Assembly (NCBI GenBank): GCA_003149065.1
Contig: QGFZ01000002.1
Coordinates: 682,001 to 746,000, forward strand
DNA: 64,000 nt
DNA from: Ruminococcaceae bacterium R-25
GTDB taxonomy: Bacteria; Bacillota; Clostridia; Saccharofermentanales; Saccharofermentanaceae
Direction of reading: 5' to 3'
Position numbers and translations under genes: made by a program. Below, one piece after another: positions 8,225 to 16,188 of this stretch. The notes below the pieces were generated by a model. It did not search any database, was not told where the DNA came from, and worked only from the letters and a program-made list of their open reading frames with translations. Each line of letters starts with the position of its first letter. The stretch's first letter is position 1.

Positions 8225-8428
8225 ATGATAGTTACTAAAGATACAATTATCGGTGATGTTGTAATGGCAGATGAGGGAATCGCTCCGATCCTCATGTCTG
8301 CAGGTCTTCACTGCCTCGGCTGTGCACTCGCTTCCGGTGAAACAATCGAAGAAGCTTGCATGGTTCACGGTATGGACTGCGACGCTCTCGTAGAAGAGAT
8401 CAACAACTATTTCCAGTCCAAGGGCTGA
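8225..8428 (+). CDS. DUF1858 (hybrid-cluster-protein-associated redox disulfide) protein
   Basis: 67 aa. The sequence has the DUF1858/TIGR03980 hallmarks: an N-terminal TKDTIIGDVV block, then GLHCLGCALASGETIEEA with the CxxC pair, and a C-terminal helix. These small proteins are thought to be redox-active or cluster-associated in anaerobes; mechanism is not established. ATG 8225 is chosen over an upstream in-frame ATG because TTGGAGG (8210-8216) is correctly spaced and the family starts there. Monocistronic, followed by a bidirectional terminator. Confidence 0.88.
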   Translation: MIVTKDTIIGDVVMADEGIAPILMSAGLHCLGCALASGETIEEACMVHGMDCDALVEEINNYFQSKG

Positions 8429-8450
8429 TACAACCAGAGTTAATTTTTCG

Positions 8451-8485
8451 AAAAAAAAGAGGCTTGCATCTGCAAGCCTCTTTCT
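8451..8485. terminator. Bidirectional terminator between convergent genes
   Basis: Perfect 10-bp stem GAGGCTTGCA (8459-8468) and TGCAAGCCTC (8471-8480), with A-run on the left and T-rich sequence on the right. It serves the DUF1858 gene (+) and the histidine kinase gene (-). Confidence 0.88.
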
Positions 8486-8494
8486 ATTACTAAA

Positions 8495-10747
8495 TTAATA
8501 TGAAGCAGCCATTATTATCTCAAAAGTGGTGCCTTCTCCGAGTTTGCTCGTAACCTTTATCTCGGCATCGTGTTTGTCGCAGATGAGCTTAACGATCGCA
8601 AGTCCCAATCCGGTTCCTTTTATATTGATGCCTGAGTTATTTGCCCTGTAGAAACGGTCAAAGATTCTCGGTATAGACTGCTCGGGGATACCGATACCGT
8701 CATCTTTGACTGTAACGTGGATCTTCTGTGTGGATATGTGGGACATATCGCCGGTTCTCCATGCCTTTACTACTATGTTGGCTTTAGCCTCCGTGTAGTT
8801 GATAGCGTTTGAGATAAGATTCTCGAATACACGGGAAAGCTTTGCAGGATCGGCTTTTACTATGAGCGAATCCATAGGAGGAAGGTCTAATGACAGATGT
8901 TTTTCGGTATCTTCGAGATCCATCGAATACATTACTATTAATTCATCGAGCATCTCGGAAATGGATACGGAAGTGAAGTGGAAGTCGGAGTCTGAGGATT
9001 CCATCCTGGTGAGTTCCATGATGTCGGCAACGATCCTTTCCATCTGTTCGGATCTTCTGACGATGTTGCTGAGGTAAGAATTTCTCTGATCGAGACTTAA
9101 GTTGTCCTGTGCAGACAGCATGAGCTCGGCATAGCCTCTGATGGCTGTTATAGGAGTTCTTAAGTCGTGTGAAACATTGCTCAAGACATTCTTACGTGCT
9201 GATTCGCCTTCCATGAGTCTCTTGTTCGTAAGGACAAGGTCTCTGTTGATCTCGGAAATGAAGATTGTCTTTTCTCTTACCTGACGCTTAAGGATGGCAG
9301 CACTTTTCTGAAGCTCTTTTTGCTGGCTGATGTAAGAAGATACCAGCGAGAGCTCGGCGATGACTGTAAAGACTACGAAAATCGTGCTGTATGTAGGGAT
9401 CGTGTAGACTATCATGCTGTCCATGAGGATCGACAGGTACAGGATCAGGAACATAAGGCTGAACAGCAATGCCCAGAGAAGGACCCTCTGGTTTTCCCTG
9501 TTGTAGAAGAACAGGTCGATAAAGATAGCGAGAGTAACTGACAATAGTGCGACTATCAATGCAACAAATTCCGGAGACAACAGACCGAAAACGATATCGC
9601 AAATGAAGTAGGCGATTATTTCTGTCAGACCGAGTGCAATAACGCCATGGTGTGCTTTTCTTATCAGGGCATATTTTTTCTGCGTCTTTGTACCGACAAA
9701 AAACTGTGTATTCTCAATAAAAGAAGCAGTTGAAGCAATTATAAGAAGGACGAATCTTAAGTCAGCTCTTATATGGCTGTCGACAGAAATGAATCTGCAG
9801 TCTGTCAGGTAGTATAAAAGGATCGATACAAAGCTGCTGAAGAATGCTATGAACAGTCTTTTGTTTTTTGTTGCGCCTAATATGATGTTCGATCCTACAC
9901 CGATGGCGATCAGGAAGAGTACTGTAACGATGGCGAAGTGTCCTGCTGTAAGAGCAGTGCGGATATCGTTAGCTGTTCTGGTTTCTATGATAGGCTCTGA
10001 AAGGAGTCCCGGGTTTTGAAGCTTAGGCGCGCATGCGATAACGATTACGATATCGAGTTTACCGTCTTCAGGGATAAGCGTGCAGTAATCAGCGAATGCC
10101 TTAAGGTTAAATACGGGTGTTCTGTCGCCGATTCGGTCTACATATTCACCATTACAATATATCCAGGCGATTCCGTTAAATTTATGGAATGTGAGTGAGA
10201 GCGAACCGGCATCATCGTTTACTTCGAAATGTCCGATATATGCCGCACTGTAGCAAGGCTTATCGTCAATCGTAAACCTCTGATAACTGATGCCGTTATC
10301 TGCATTTTCCCATTCACCGGAATATTTATAGTCGAACCATCCGCGCCACGAGTCACGTGTTTTGATGTTTTCAACATAGGGACTGTTGTTAAGCAAAGTG
10401 GAAGACGGCCAATCGACCTTATTGCCTTCGTCTGCAAAACCGGCAAAAGCGGTATCCACCATATCAGGCGTTACGTTCGGCACAAATGTCCAGCCCTCGG
10501 AAATATGGTCGCTGTAAGGTCCGTCCCAGGCTAATGTATTGCTCAGTGCAATAGTGCCTTTTTTAGGATCTAATGAAGGAGTCGAATCAGTTGTAAAGGT
10601 AATTCCGATACTGATGATGCCTGCAATTACCAGTGTCAGGAGCAACGCGAAAATAAAGGCGAGCATAGTACCGCTGAAGGTCCTGTTATTCGGGCCCGGA
10701 CCTGTCAGTCTGATTTTTGCCAGTCTGCTGTGCTTATATTGAGCCAT
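8495..10747 (-). CDS. Sensor histidine kinase with extracellular beta domain and 7TM-type membrane module
   Basis: 750 aa. Order seen: a first membrane segment (about residues 28-52), an extracytoplasmic domain of about 215 residues with a galactose-binding-like/7TMR-DISM feel (WAYxGWFDYKYSGEW-type aromatic stretches), then six to seven further membrane segments (about 275-480). A linker coil follows, then HisKA with the phospho-accepting His in NVSHDLRTPITAI, and HATPase_c with N-box LISNAINYTEAK, G1 VKDDGIGIP and G2 GTGLGLAIVKLI. All catalytic boxes are intact. It follows its response regulator gene on the same strand (76-bp gap), so the pair is probably co-transcribed. The ligand is unknown; a carbohydrate-like or cell-wall ligand is inference from the fold. 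Confidence 0.9.
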   Translation of the reverse strand: MAQYKHSRLAKIRLTGPGPNNRTFSGTMLAFIFALLLTLVIAGIISIGITFTTDSTPSLDPKKGTIALSNTLAWDGPYSDHISEGWTFVPNVTPDMVDTAFAGFADEGNKVDWPSSTLLNNSPYVENIKTRDSWRGWFDYKYSGEWENADNGISYQRFTIDDKPCYSAAYIGHFEVNDDAGSLSLTFHKFNGIAWIYCNGEYVDRIGDRTPVFNLKAFADYCTLIPEDGKLDIVIVIACAPKLQNPGLLSEPIIETRTANDIRTALTAGHFAIVTVLFLIAIGVGSNIILGATKNKRLFIAFFSSFVSILLYYLTDCRFISVDSHIRADLRFVLLIIASTASFIENTQFFVGTKTQKKYALIRKAHHGVIALGLTEIIAYFICDIVFGLLSPEFVALIVALLSVTLAIFIDLFFYNRENQRVLLWALLFSLMFLILYLSILMDSMIVYTIPTYSTIFVVFTVIAELSLVSSYISQQKELQKSAAILKRQVREKTIFISEINRDLVLTNKRLMEGESARKNVLSNVSHDLRTPITAIRGYAELMLSAQDNLSLDQRNSYLSNIVRRSEQMERIVADIMELTRMESSDSDFHFTSVSISEMLDELIVMYSMDLEDTEKHLSLDLPPMDSLIVKADPAKLSRVFENLISNAINYTEAKANIVVKAWRTGDMSHISTQKIHVTVKDDGIGIPEQSIPRIFDRFYRANNSGINIKGTGLGLAIVKLICDKHDAEIKVTSKLGEGTTFEIIMAASY

Positions 10748-10823
10748 TGTTCCTGATTCTTCCTAAAATGATGAAGCGGGACTGTTACAAGCCCCGCATT
10801 CAGTATTTATTAAATTACTTAGA

Positions 10824-11534
10824 TTAGAACTGAGTGTTCATGCTGTTCTTTACCGGCGGATAAGCGAATGAATATCCGATACCCCACTCAGTTTTAACGA
10901 ATGTGATCTCAGGTGCGATCTTCTCCATCTTCTTTCTCAAGTAAGAGATGTTAACCATTACGAGATGGTTGTCGCACGGTGAATCGTCACCCCAAACGTG
11001 AGAATAGATTCTTGTGAAAGGAACGATAACATTAGGTGTCTCAGCGAGGAGGCAGAGGATATCGAACTCACGGTTTGTAAGATGCAAAGGCTTCTCCTTA
11101 AGAGTAACCTCACGTGTCTTGATATTGATGCGGAGCGGCGGATACTCTACAAGGAATCCCTCGCTCTTCATATTACGCTTAATGTGAACGTTGATTCTGA
11201 GGCTTAACTCAGGAAGTGAATAAGGCTTTGTGATGTAGTCATCAGCACCAACCTTAAATCCGTTGATAACATCCTCCTGCTGATCCTTTGCTGTAAGGAA
11301 GATGATAGGACAATCTGTGTAATCTTTGATCTTAGGTGCGAGATCAAATGCGCTTCCGTCAGGAAGCATAACGTCCAAAACAATGCATGAGAAACTATGA
11401 AGTTTGATTTTCTCAAGTGCATCAGCGCAATTTGTTGCTGTTACGACGTCATAACCTTCGCTCTCAAGGAAATCACGGTTAAGTGCCAAGATGTCACTAT
11501 CGTCATCTACAAGGAATACTTTTTGCTTTGCCAT
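10824..11534 (-). CDS. OmpR/PhoB-family response regulator
   Basis: 236 aa. The receiver domain (about residues 1-120) has the acidic pair DDD, the phospho-acceptor Asp in CIVLDVMLPDG, FLTAKD and the KPYSLPEL lysine block. The C-terminal winged helix carries HLTNREFDILCLLAE and RIYSHVWGDDSPCDNHLVMVNI. GGGAGG precedes the ATG. It is the first gene of a two-gene operon with the downstream 7TM-type kinase, and divergent from the Y-family polymerase gene. Presumed transcriptional activator; targets unknown. Confidence 0.93.
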   Translation of the reverse strand: MAKQKVFLVDDDSDILALNRDFLESEGYDVVTATNCADALEKIKLHSFSCIVLDVMLPDGSAFDLAPKIKDYTDCPIIFLTAKDQQEDVINGFKVGADDYITKPYSLPELSLRINVHIKRNMKSEGFLVEYPPLRINIKTREVTLKEKPLHLTNREFDILCLLAETPNVIVPFTRIYSHVWGDDSPCDNHLVMVNISYLRKKMEKIAPEITFVKTEWGIGYSFAYPPVKNSMNTQF

Positions 11535-11774
11535 TATAAAACCTCCCCGGTAACAATTCTTATTTTTCTGTTATCACAATTATCGATTCGGCGAGACACC
11601 GGAATGCTGTTTTATATAATTGTGATTTTTTGATTTTATCACGAGCATAGTATACAACAAGTCAAATCAGTTTTATATAGTTAAATGCAATAAGTTACAG
11701 AGAAAATTTGACATATTTAGGTTAAAGTGCGCACGAGATAGAAAATATGTTTGTTTTATGCTACTATCTGTGCC

Positions 11775-13019
11775 ATGAAGCGCATCATTTTCCACATTGA
11801 CCAGAATTGTTATTTTGCTTCGGTAGAGATGATCTCAAGGCCGGAACTTAAGAATGTGCCGATGGCTGTTGCAGGTGATGCGAAGGTCAGGCATGGTATT
11901 ATCCTCGCAAAGAATGAACCTGCAAAAAAATACGGGATCAAGACGGCTGAAGCGATCTGGCAGGCGCAGGCCAAATGTCCTGACCTTGTACTCGTTGATG
12001 CACATCACGAAAAGTACGAATTCTATTCTCAAAAACTCCGCGAGATGTATTCGGAATATACCGACAGGGTAGAGCCCTTCGGCCTTGACGAATGCTGGCT
12101 GGATATGACGGGGATCGTAAAAGATTATGAAGAGGCCGAAGAGATAGCACTTGAGATAAGGAACAGGGTAAGGGAAGAATTTAAGCTAACCTGTTCTGTC
12201 GGAATAAGTTTCAACAAGGTTTTTGCAAAGCTTGGAAGCGACTATAAAAAGCCCGATGCGACGACAGTATTTTCCGATACAAACTGGAAGGAGAAGATCT
12301 GGCCGCTTCCGGTATCAGATCTCCTGTTTGTCGGCAAGCACACCGCTGACAAGCTGTCCAAGATCAATGTAAAGACAATCGGAGATCTGGCAGCAACAGA
12401 CGGTGAATTCATAAGCCGCTACTTAGGGAAAGCAGGTGTGGTGCTTTGGGAATATGCGAACGGCATGGACGATGCTCCCGTGGCGGAGTCTGGCTATAAA
12501 CGCATTCCGAAATCTGTCGGCAACTCAACGACTACTGCAGAAGATATGACATCTGACAGGCAGATCGAGAGGACTCTTCATATGCTTTCCGAGAGCGTTG
12601 CGGAAAGGCTCAGAAAACACGGCCTTAAGGGTACTGTTGTCCAGATAACGGTAAGAGACAGGGATCTTGGCATCTATGAAAAGCAGGGTATTCTTTACAA
12701 GGCGACCGATGATGCAAAAGAGATCTACACGGCTGCCAAAAAGTTGTTCAATGATTCCTATGACTGGAGCAAAGGCGTCAGGAGCATTGGTGTCAGGTGC
12801 ACCAAGCTCGTCAGAGCTGACAGCGGTGAGCAGCTTTCTATTTTCCAGGAAGCAAAAAAGAGCGAGAGGGATGACAGGCTGAATAAAGCGATCGACGACA
12901 TAAACAGGCGTTACGGAACGAGTGTTATCAAGAGTGCAGCGGAAGCTGAATCCACGTCAAAAGAGAACAAAACTGCTAAAATAGTTACGGATCCTTTTCA
13001 CCCGGAGGACGAATTCTGA
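11775..13019 (+). CDS. dinB: Y-family DNA polymerase (DinB/Pol IV-like)
   Basis: 414 aa; translesion polymerase. Catalytic acidic residues are present: FHIDQNCYFASVEM (first metal ligand) and GLDECWLDMTG (DE pair). The little-finger and HhH regions follow (FVGKHTADKLSKINVKTIGDL). A basic, Ser/Lys-rich C-terminal tail extends past the usual 350-residue core. The ATG at 11775 is chosen by family alignment; neither it nor the upstream in-frame ATG at 11751 has a clear ribosome binding site. The downstream radical SAM gene overlaps by 1 nt. No LexA-type operator was identified in the divergent promoter region. Confidence 0.9.
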   Translation: MKRIIFHIDQNCYFASVEMISRPELKNVPMAVAGDAKVRHGIILAKNEPAKKYGIKTAEAIWQAQAKCPDLVLVDAHHEKYEFYSQKLREMYSEYTDRVEPFGLDECWLDMTGIVKDYEEAEEIALEIRNRVREEFKLTCSVGISFNKVFAKLGSDYKKPDATTVFSDTNWKEKIWPLPVSDLLFVGKHTADKLSKINVKTIGDLAATDGEFISRYLGKAGVVLWEYANGMDDAPVAESGYKRIPKSVGNSTTTAEDMTSDRQIERTLHMLSESVAERLRKHGLKGTVVQITVRDRDLGIYEKQGILYKATDDAKEIYTAAKKLFNDSYDWSKGVRSIGVRCTKLVRADSGEQLSIFQEAKKSERDDRLNKAIDDINRRYGTSVIKSAAEAESTSKENKTAKIVTDPFHPEDEF

Positions 13020-13888
13020 TGATCACCGCGAACAGTTATTTCAGGGGCATGTTTGGACACAAGATGTACAAAGCATCGATCTCCCTGAATGGAACATGTC
13101 CCAACAGAGACGGGAGCAGGGGTGTGGGCGGATGCATATTCTGTTCCGAAGGCGGTTCGGGCGAGTTTGCAGCCTCGGGTTATTCAGTCAAAAATCAGAT
13201 TTACCAGGCTATGGACCAGGTCAGGCATAAGGCCGGTTCCGATGCCGGATATATAGCATATTTTCAAAGTTTTACTAACACATACTGTGAACCCGAATTT
13301 CTCGCAAAGGTTCTTTCTGAAGCTTCTTCGGTACAAGGTATTGAAGCTGTATCCATAGCGACAAGGCCCGACTGTCTGAGTTCTGCAATAATGGAAGTGC
13401 TTTTCCGTCAGGCGAAGAAGATGCCTCTCTTTGTGGAGCTCGGACTTCAGACAGCAAGTGATGAAACGGCGGAACTTATTAACCGCTGTTATTTGACGGA
13501 AGAATATACGGAAGCAGTAATAAAACTTAAGGACATTGGAGCAAATGTCATTACGCATATTATCTTCGGCCTTCCCGGCGAGACGCGTGAGATGATGATG
13601 GACACGGTAAAACTTGCTGTGGATTCAGGCAGTGACGGTTATAAATTCACGTGTCTTTATGTGCTCGAAAATACGCCTTTAGAAAAGCTTTACCGTGAAA
13701 ATAAAGTTGAGATACTCGGAATGGAAGAGTATTTTGATATTGTGGAAGATGCATTAAAGCTTTTGCCTGAAAATGCTGTCGTCCACAGGTTTACCGGAGA
13801 CGGGCCCAAGAAGATCCTGATAGCTCCGGTATGGACGATGAATAAGAGAGCGGTAATAAATTACATCAACCGGAGGTTCTTCTCATGA
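13019..13888 (+). CDS. Radical SAM protein of the TIGR01212/YhcC type
   Basis: 289 aa. The cluster-binding cysteines occur in the family pattern NGTCPNRDG followed by GGCIFCSEGG. Downstream blocks LFVELGLQTASDETA, THIIFGLPGETREMM and YKFTCLYVLENTPLEKLY are characteristic of this subgroup, whose members are implicated in tRNA modification or have unknown substrates. The gene overlaps the polymerase stop by 1 nt with GGAGG upstream, so it is translationally coupled. Length is slightly shorter than some homologues (about 310 aa). Confidence 0.88.
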   Translation: MITANSYFRGMFGHKMYKASISLNGTCPNRDGSRGVGGCIFCSEGGSGEFAASGYSVKNQIYQAMDQVRHKAGSDAGYIAYFQSFTNTYCEPEFLAKVLSEASSVQGIEAVSIATRPDCLSSAIMEVLFRQAKKMPLFVELGLQTASDETAELINRCYLTEEYTEAVIKLKDIGANVITHIIFGLPGETREMMMDTVKLAVDSGSDGYKFTCLYVLENTPLEKLYRENKVEILGMEEYFDIVEDALKLLPENAVVHRFTGDGPKKILIAPVWTMNKRAVINYINRRFFS

Positions 13889-14256
13889 AGAAATATGTTT
13901 TAGAGACGATGAATGCCGTACAGAAATATATTAATGAAGAGATGAAGAATGCTCCTTATGAAAAGACAAAGGAGATGCTCTCCGAGTTTGAGACAAAGAT
14001 CTCTTATTTCCAGCACGAGAGACTTATCCACCTCATGGTAACGCTGGCTTTCGCGTCCTGGCTTCTCTTCGAGATCTTCTGCCTGTTCGTGCTTCCTTCT
14101 GAATTCCTTATCGCTGGAATACTCCTGGTACTGATATTCTTCGGCCTTACGATCGGATATGTCATGCACTACTATTTTCTCGAAAACAGCGTGCAGAAGA
14201 TGTACCACATGAGAGATGAGATAAGGTCTTATCTTAATAAGAATAAAGTCATCTGA
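13885..14256 (+). CDS. Hypothetical small membrane protein
   Basis: 123 aa. An amphipathic N-terminal helix region (about residues 1-45) is followed by two membrane segments (about 48-68 and 74-95) and a charged helical C-terminus with YHMRDEIRSYL. The start overlaps the radical SAM stop by 4 nt (ATGA), so it is in the same operon. No family recognised. Confidence 0.7.
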   Translation: MKKYVLETMNAVQKYINEEMKNAPYEKTKEMLSEFETKISYFQHERLIHLMVTLAFASWLLFEIFCLFVLPSEFLIAGILLVLIFFGLTIGYVMHYYFLENSVQKMYHMRDEIRSYLNKNKVI

Positions 14257-14295
14257 TCAATTATTTGGTTTTTTGGACCGTTATGTGTTAAATTA

Positions 14296-14814
14296 TTGCG
14301 GTGTGGAGGGACGTATATGCCGACAATAGTTAAGTACATTCTGGTCTTTTTTATTTCAATGGTTCCGATAATCGAGCTCCGTGGAGCTGTTCCGATTGGA
14401 GTCACATATTTCGGATTGAATGAATATATAACTCTTGCAGTCTGCGTCGTCGGCAACATGATCCCTGTTCCTTTTATATATCTGTTCGCCAGAAAAGTCC
14501 TCATCTGGGGTTCCAAGCTCAAGCACGGAAGCGGAATCTTTAAGTGGTTCCTCCAGAAGGGCGAGAAGGCCGGACAAAAGCTTACAGCCAAGTCAAAGAA
14601 GAATGGTGCTTTTATTGCGCTTATGCTTTTCGTAGGAATCCCGCTCCCCGGCACGGGCGCCTGGACAGGAACGCTTGCATCTTCCATGCTCGACTTCGAT
14701 GCGAAGAAGACGACTAAGGCTGTTGTTCTTGGAGTTCTTATGGCCGGAATTATCATGCTGGTCATCAGTTTGCTTGCCAAAGCAGGCATAAATTCAGTTT
14801 CAGATCTTTTCTGA
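14296..14814 (+). CDS. Small multidrug export-type membrane protein (COG2426)
   Basis: 172 aa. The sequence fits the Sm_multidrug_ex family (PF06695). It has IIELRGAVPIGVTYFG near the N-terminus, GNMIPVPFIYLFARKVL, and the characteristic GIPLPGTGAWTGTLASSML loop (about residues 115-133), with about four membrane segments. The export name is historical; transport has not been demonstrated for most members. GTGGAGGG precedes ATG 14296. It may be co-transcribed with or separate from the upstream operon (40-bp gap). Confidence 0.88.
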   Translation: MRCGGTYMPTIVKYILVFFISMVPIIELRGAVPIGVTYFGLNEYITLAVCVVGNMIPVPFIYLFARKVLIWGSKLKHGSGIFKWFLQKGEKAGQKLTAKSKKNGAFIALMLFVGIPLPGTGAWTGTLASSMLDFDAKKTTKAVVLGVLMAGIIMLVISLLAKAGINSVSDLF

Positions 14815-14883
14815 GTTTGTAATCCAAATATCATATAAATCAATGCTTTTAAGCCATTCTTCATAAAATGGCAACACTTTGAT

Positions 14884-14932
14884 ATACCAAGTATTGTGCA
14901 AGTTGCACAATCAAATGATTTTCATTTGGTAT
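14884..14932. repeat. Compact hairpin cluster upstream of the structured RNA
   Basis: ATTGTGCAA (14893-14901) and TTGCACAAT (14903-14911) form a perfect hairpin. CAAATGA (14912-14918) and TCATTTG (14922-14928) form another. ATACCAA (14884-14890) can pair with TTGGTAT (14926-14932) as an alternative outer stem. It may terminate the preceding gene or regulate the RNA that follows. No T-run is present. Confidence 0.55.
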
Positions 14933-14979
14933 CTTCTGCAATATTGCGAACTCCATGGCCACCAAGTATTATTAGGCTA

Positions 14980-15572
14980 GCTCCAAGGAATACGGAAGCG
15001 ATAACTTCCAGATCCGAGGAAGGCCGCCCGAAGTAAATATCGAGCAGGCGCAGGGAAGAACCAGAGTTGGAAAGAACTTGTGGCGAAGCCGAGGAAACGA
15101 AGCCGGAGACAACAATCAAAGGTTGATACAAAGTCCGAGATGGAAACTGAGGGAGTGACGAGCGAGTGGTTGAAGGTGTCCCAGACATGCAAGCCACAGG
15201 TTGTAACAATTAGTTGATTCGGTATTCGGGACCGCGAGTAGGTGAGATGTCACCATCGACAGGAAAGAACCGAGGCCGCAGCGGATGTTACACCGGTTCG
15301 TGCAAACCGAGTAGCCGGTCAGGCTGTCGAACTGCAATACCAAAGCCGCAAGGTGATTGTGAGCAGCCAAAATCGAATAGCGTAATGTGCGGTGAATGGA
15401 GACATGAGATGCACGGTGTGATGGATGGTTGCAGCAGATCGATTAGTTGTGACGATATCACATAAAGCTCGGGTAGTGGTTAGGAAAGGGCCTTTTGGTA
15501 GGGTGGAAGAGCGTAAGAAGACGAGCGTGAATGCGTGGCCTTTGTAAGTAATCTAATTTGGTTCGTTGGAGC
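14980..15572 (+). ncRNA. Large structured RNA candidate (about 590 nt)
   Basis: No credible gene lies in 14815-15628, but the plus strand is purine-rich, GC-richer than normal spacers, and full of stems joined by GNRA-like and A-rich loops. GCTCCAA (14980-14986) can pair with TTGGAGC (15566-15572), closing the whole region. Internal elements include GGAAG/CTTCC (14994-15009), ATCAA/TTGAT (15115-15127) and a multibranched domain closed by GGTATT/AATACC (15221-15341). That domain contains GGTGA/TCACC (15241-15254), CGACAG/CTGTCG (15257-15329) and ACCGG/CCGGT (15292-15319). A further TGTGA/TCACA hairpin lies at 15448-15462. A strong terminator follows at 15581. Size and layout recall the ornate large RNAs of anaerobes (ROOL, GOLLD, OLE), but no family consensus was recognised. 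Confidence 0.6.
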
Positions 15573-15580
15573 GAAAAGAG

Positions 15581-15612
15581 ATCCCGGTGATTCAGGTCAC
15601 CGGGATTTTCTT
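15581..15612. terminator. Terminator between the structured RNA and the HPRT-like gene
   Basis: Perfect 10-bp stem ATCCCGGTGA (15581-15590) and TCACCGGGAT (15597-15606), loop TTCAGG, followed by TTTTC on the plus strand. On the minus strand the trailing sequence is weaker (CTCTTTTC), so the plus-strand RNA is the more likely client. Confidence 0.8.
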
Positions 15613-15628
15613 ATGTTTGATTTTTAGT

Positions 15629-16174
15629 TTATTTCTGCTTGGGTATCTGGGCTATATAAGGAAGATTCCTGCCTACCTCATTCCGGTCAAGACCGTATCC
15701 TGCAAGCCGCTGGTCGTTGATCTCAAAACCGAAATACTTAACAGGGATCGTCATAAGGAGCCTGTCCGGATTAAGAAGCATTGAGCAGAGCGTGATATCC
15801 TTTGGCTTTTTCATCTCGAGATTCTGAATGATATAAGCTGTCGTAAGGCCTGTTCTGATAACGTCTTCTACCACAAGAACATGTTTGTCGGTGATATCAA
15901 TGTCGATATCTTTTGTTATGCGTACGATACCTGTTTTGGAAGTGGTATCAGGGATGCTCGAAAAGCCTACCATATCAACCTTGATAGGAAGGTCGATCGC
16001 TCTTGTAAGGTCAGAGAGGAAATAAAGGGAGCCCTTTATAACTCCGATAACGATAAGCTCATTGCCTTTAAAATCTTCGGTAATCTGTTTTCCTATTTCT
16101 CTGACCCTTGCCTGGATCATTTCTTCACTGTAAACAACGCGCTCAATATTAAGAGTTTCCTCAAGATTAGCCAC
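15629..16174 (-). CDS. Hypoxanthine phosphoribosyltransferase-like protein with altered active site
   Basis: 181 aa, HPRT fold and length. GVIKGSLYFLSDL, GFEINDQRLAGYGLD and RNLPYIAQI match HPRT landmarks. The PRPP-binding motif reads VLVVEDVIRTGLTT, however, where canonical HPRT has EDIIDTG/SG. The proposed catalytic-base Asp is an Arg (codon AGA, checked on the minus strand), and the flexible loop after VGFSS is also divergent. It may have changed activity or be regulatory. The start is GTG 16174 with AAGGAGG at the correct distance, inside the 3' end of the upstream kinase-like gene (14-bp gap), so the two are one operon. Confidence 0.8.
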   Translation of the reverse strand: MANLEETLNIERVVYSEEMIQARVREIGKQITEDFKGNELIVIGVIKGSLYFLSDLTRAIDLPIKVDMVGFSSIPDTTSKTGIVRITKDIDIDITDKHVLVVEDVIRTGLTTAYIIQNLEMKKPKDITLCSMLLNPDRLLMTIPVKYFGFEINDQRLAGYGLDRNEVGRNLPYIAQIPKQK

Positions 16175-16188
16175 CTAAATGGTCCTCC

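Noticed and set aside
11708-11735. TTGACA as a promoter for the Y-family polymerase gene
   Set aside because: No acceptable -10 hexamer at 16-18 bp spacing.
14922-15465. Open frames of 70-95 codons inside the structured RNA region on both strands
   Set aside because: Rich in Arg, Ser and Cys, no ribosome binding sites, no recognisable motifs, and the DNA is better explained by RNA stems.
14940-15580. Group II intron, RNase P RNA, tmRNA or SRP RNA
   Set aside because: No domain V-like hairpin, no RNase P P4 or GAGGAAAGTCC block, no tmRNA tag frame or tRNA-like ends, no SRP GGAAG/GGAA apical loop arrangement.
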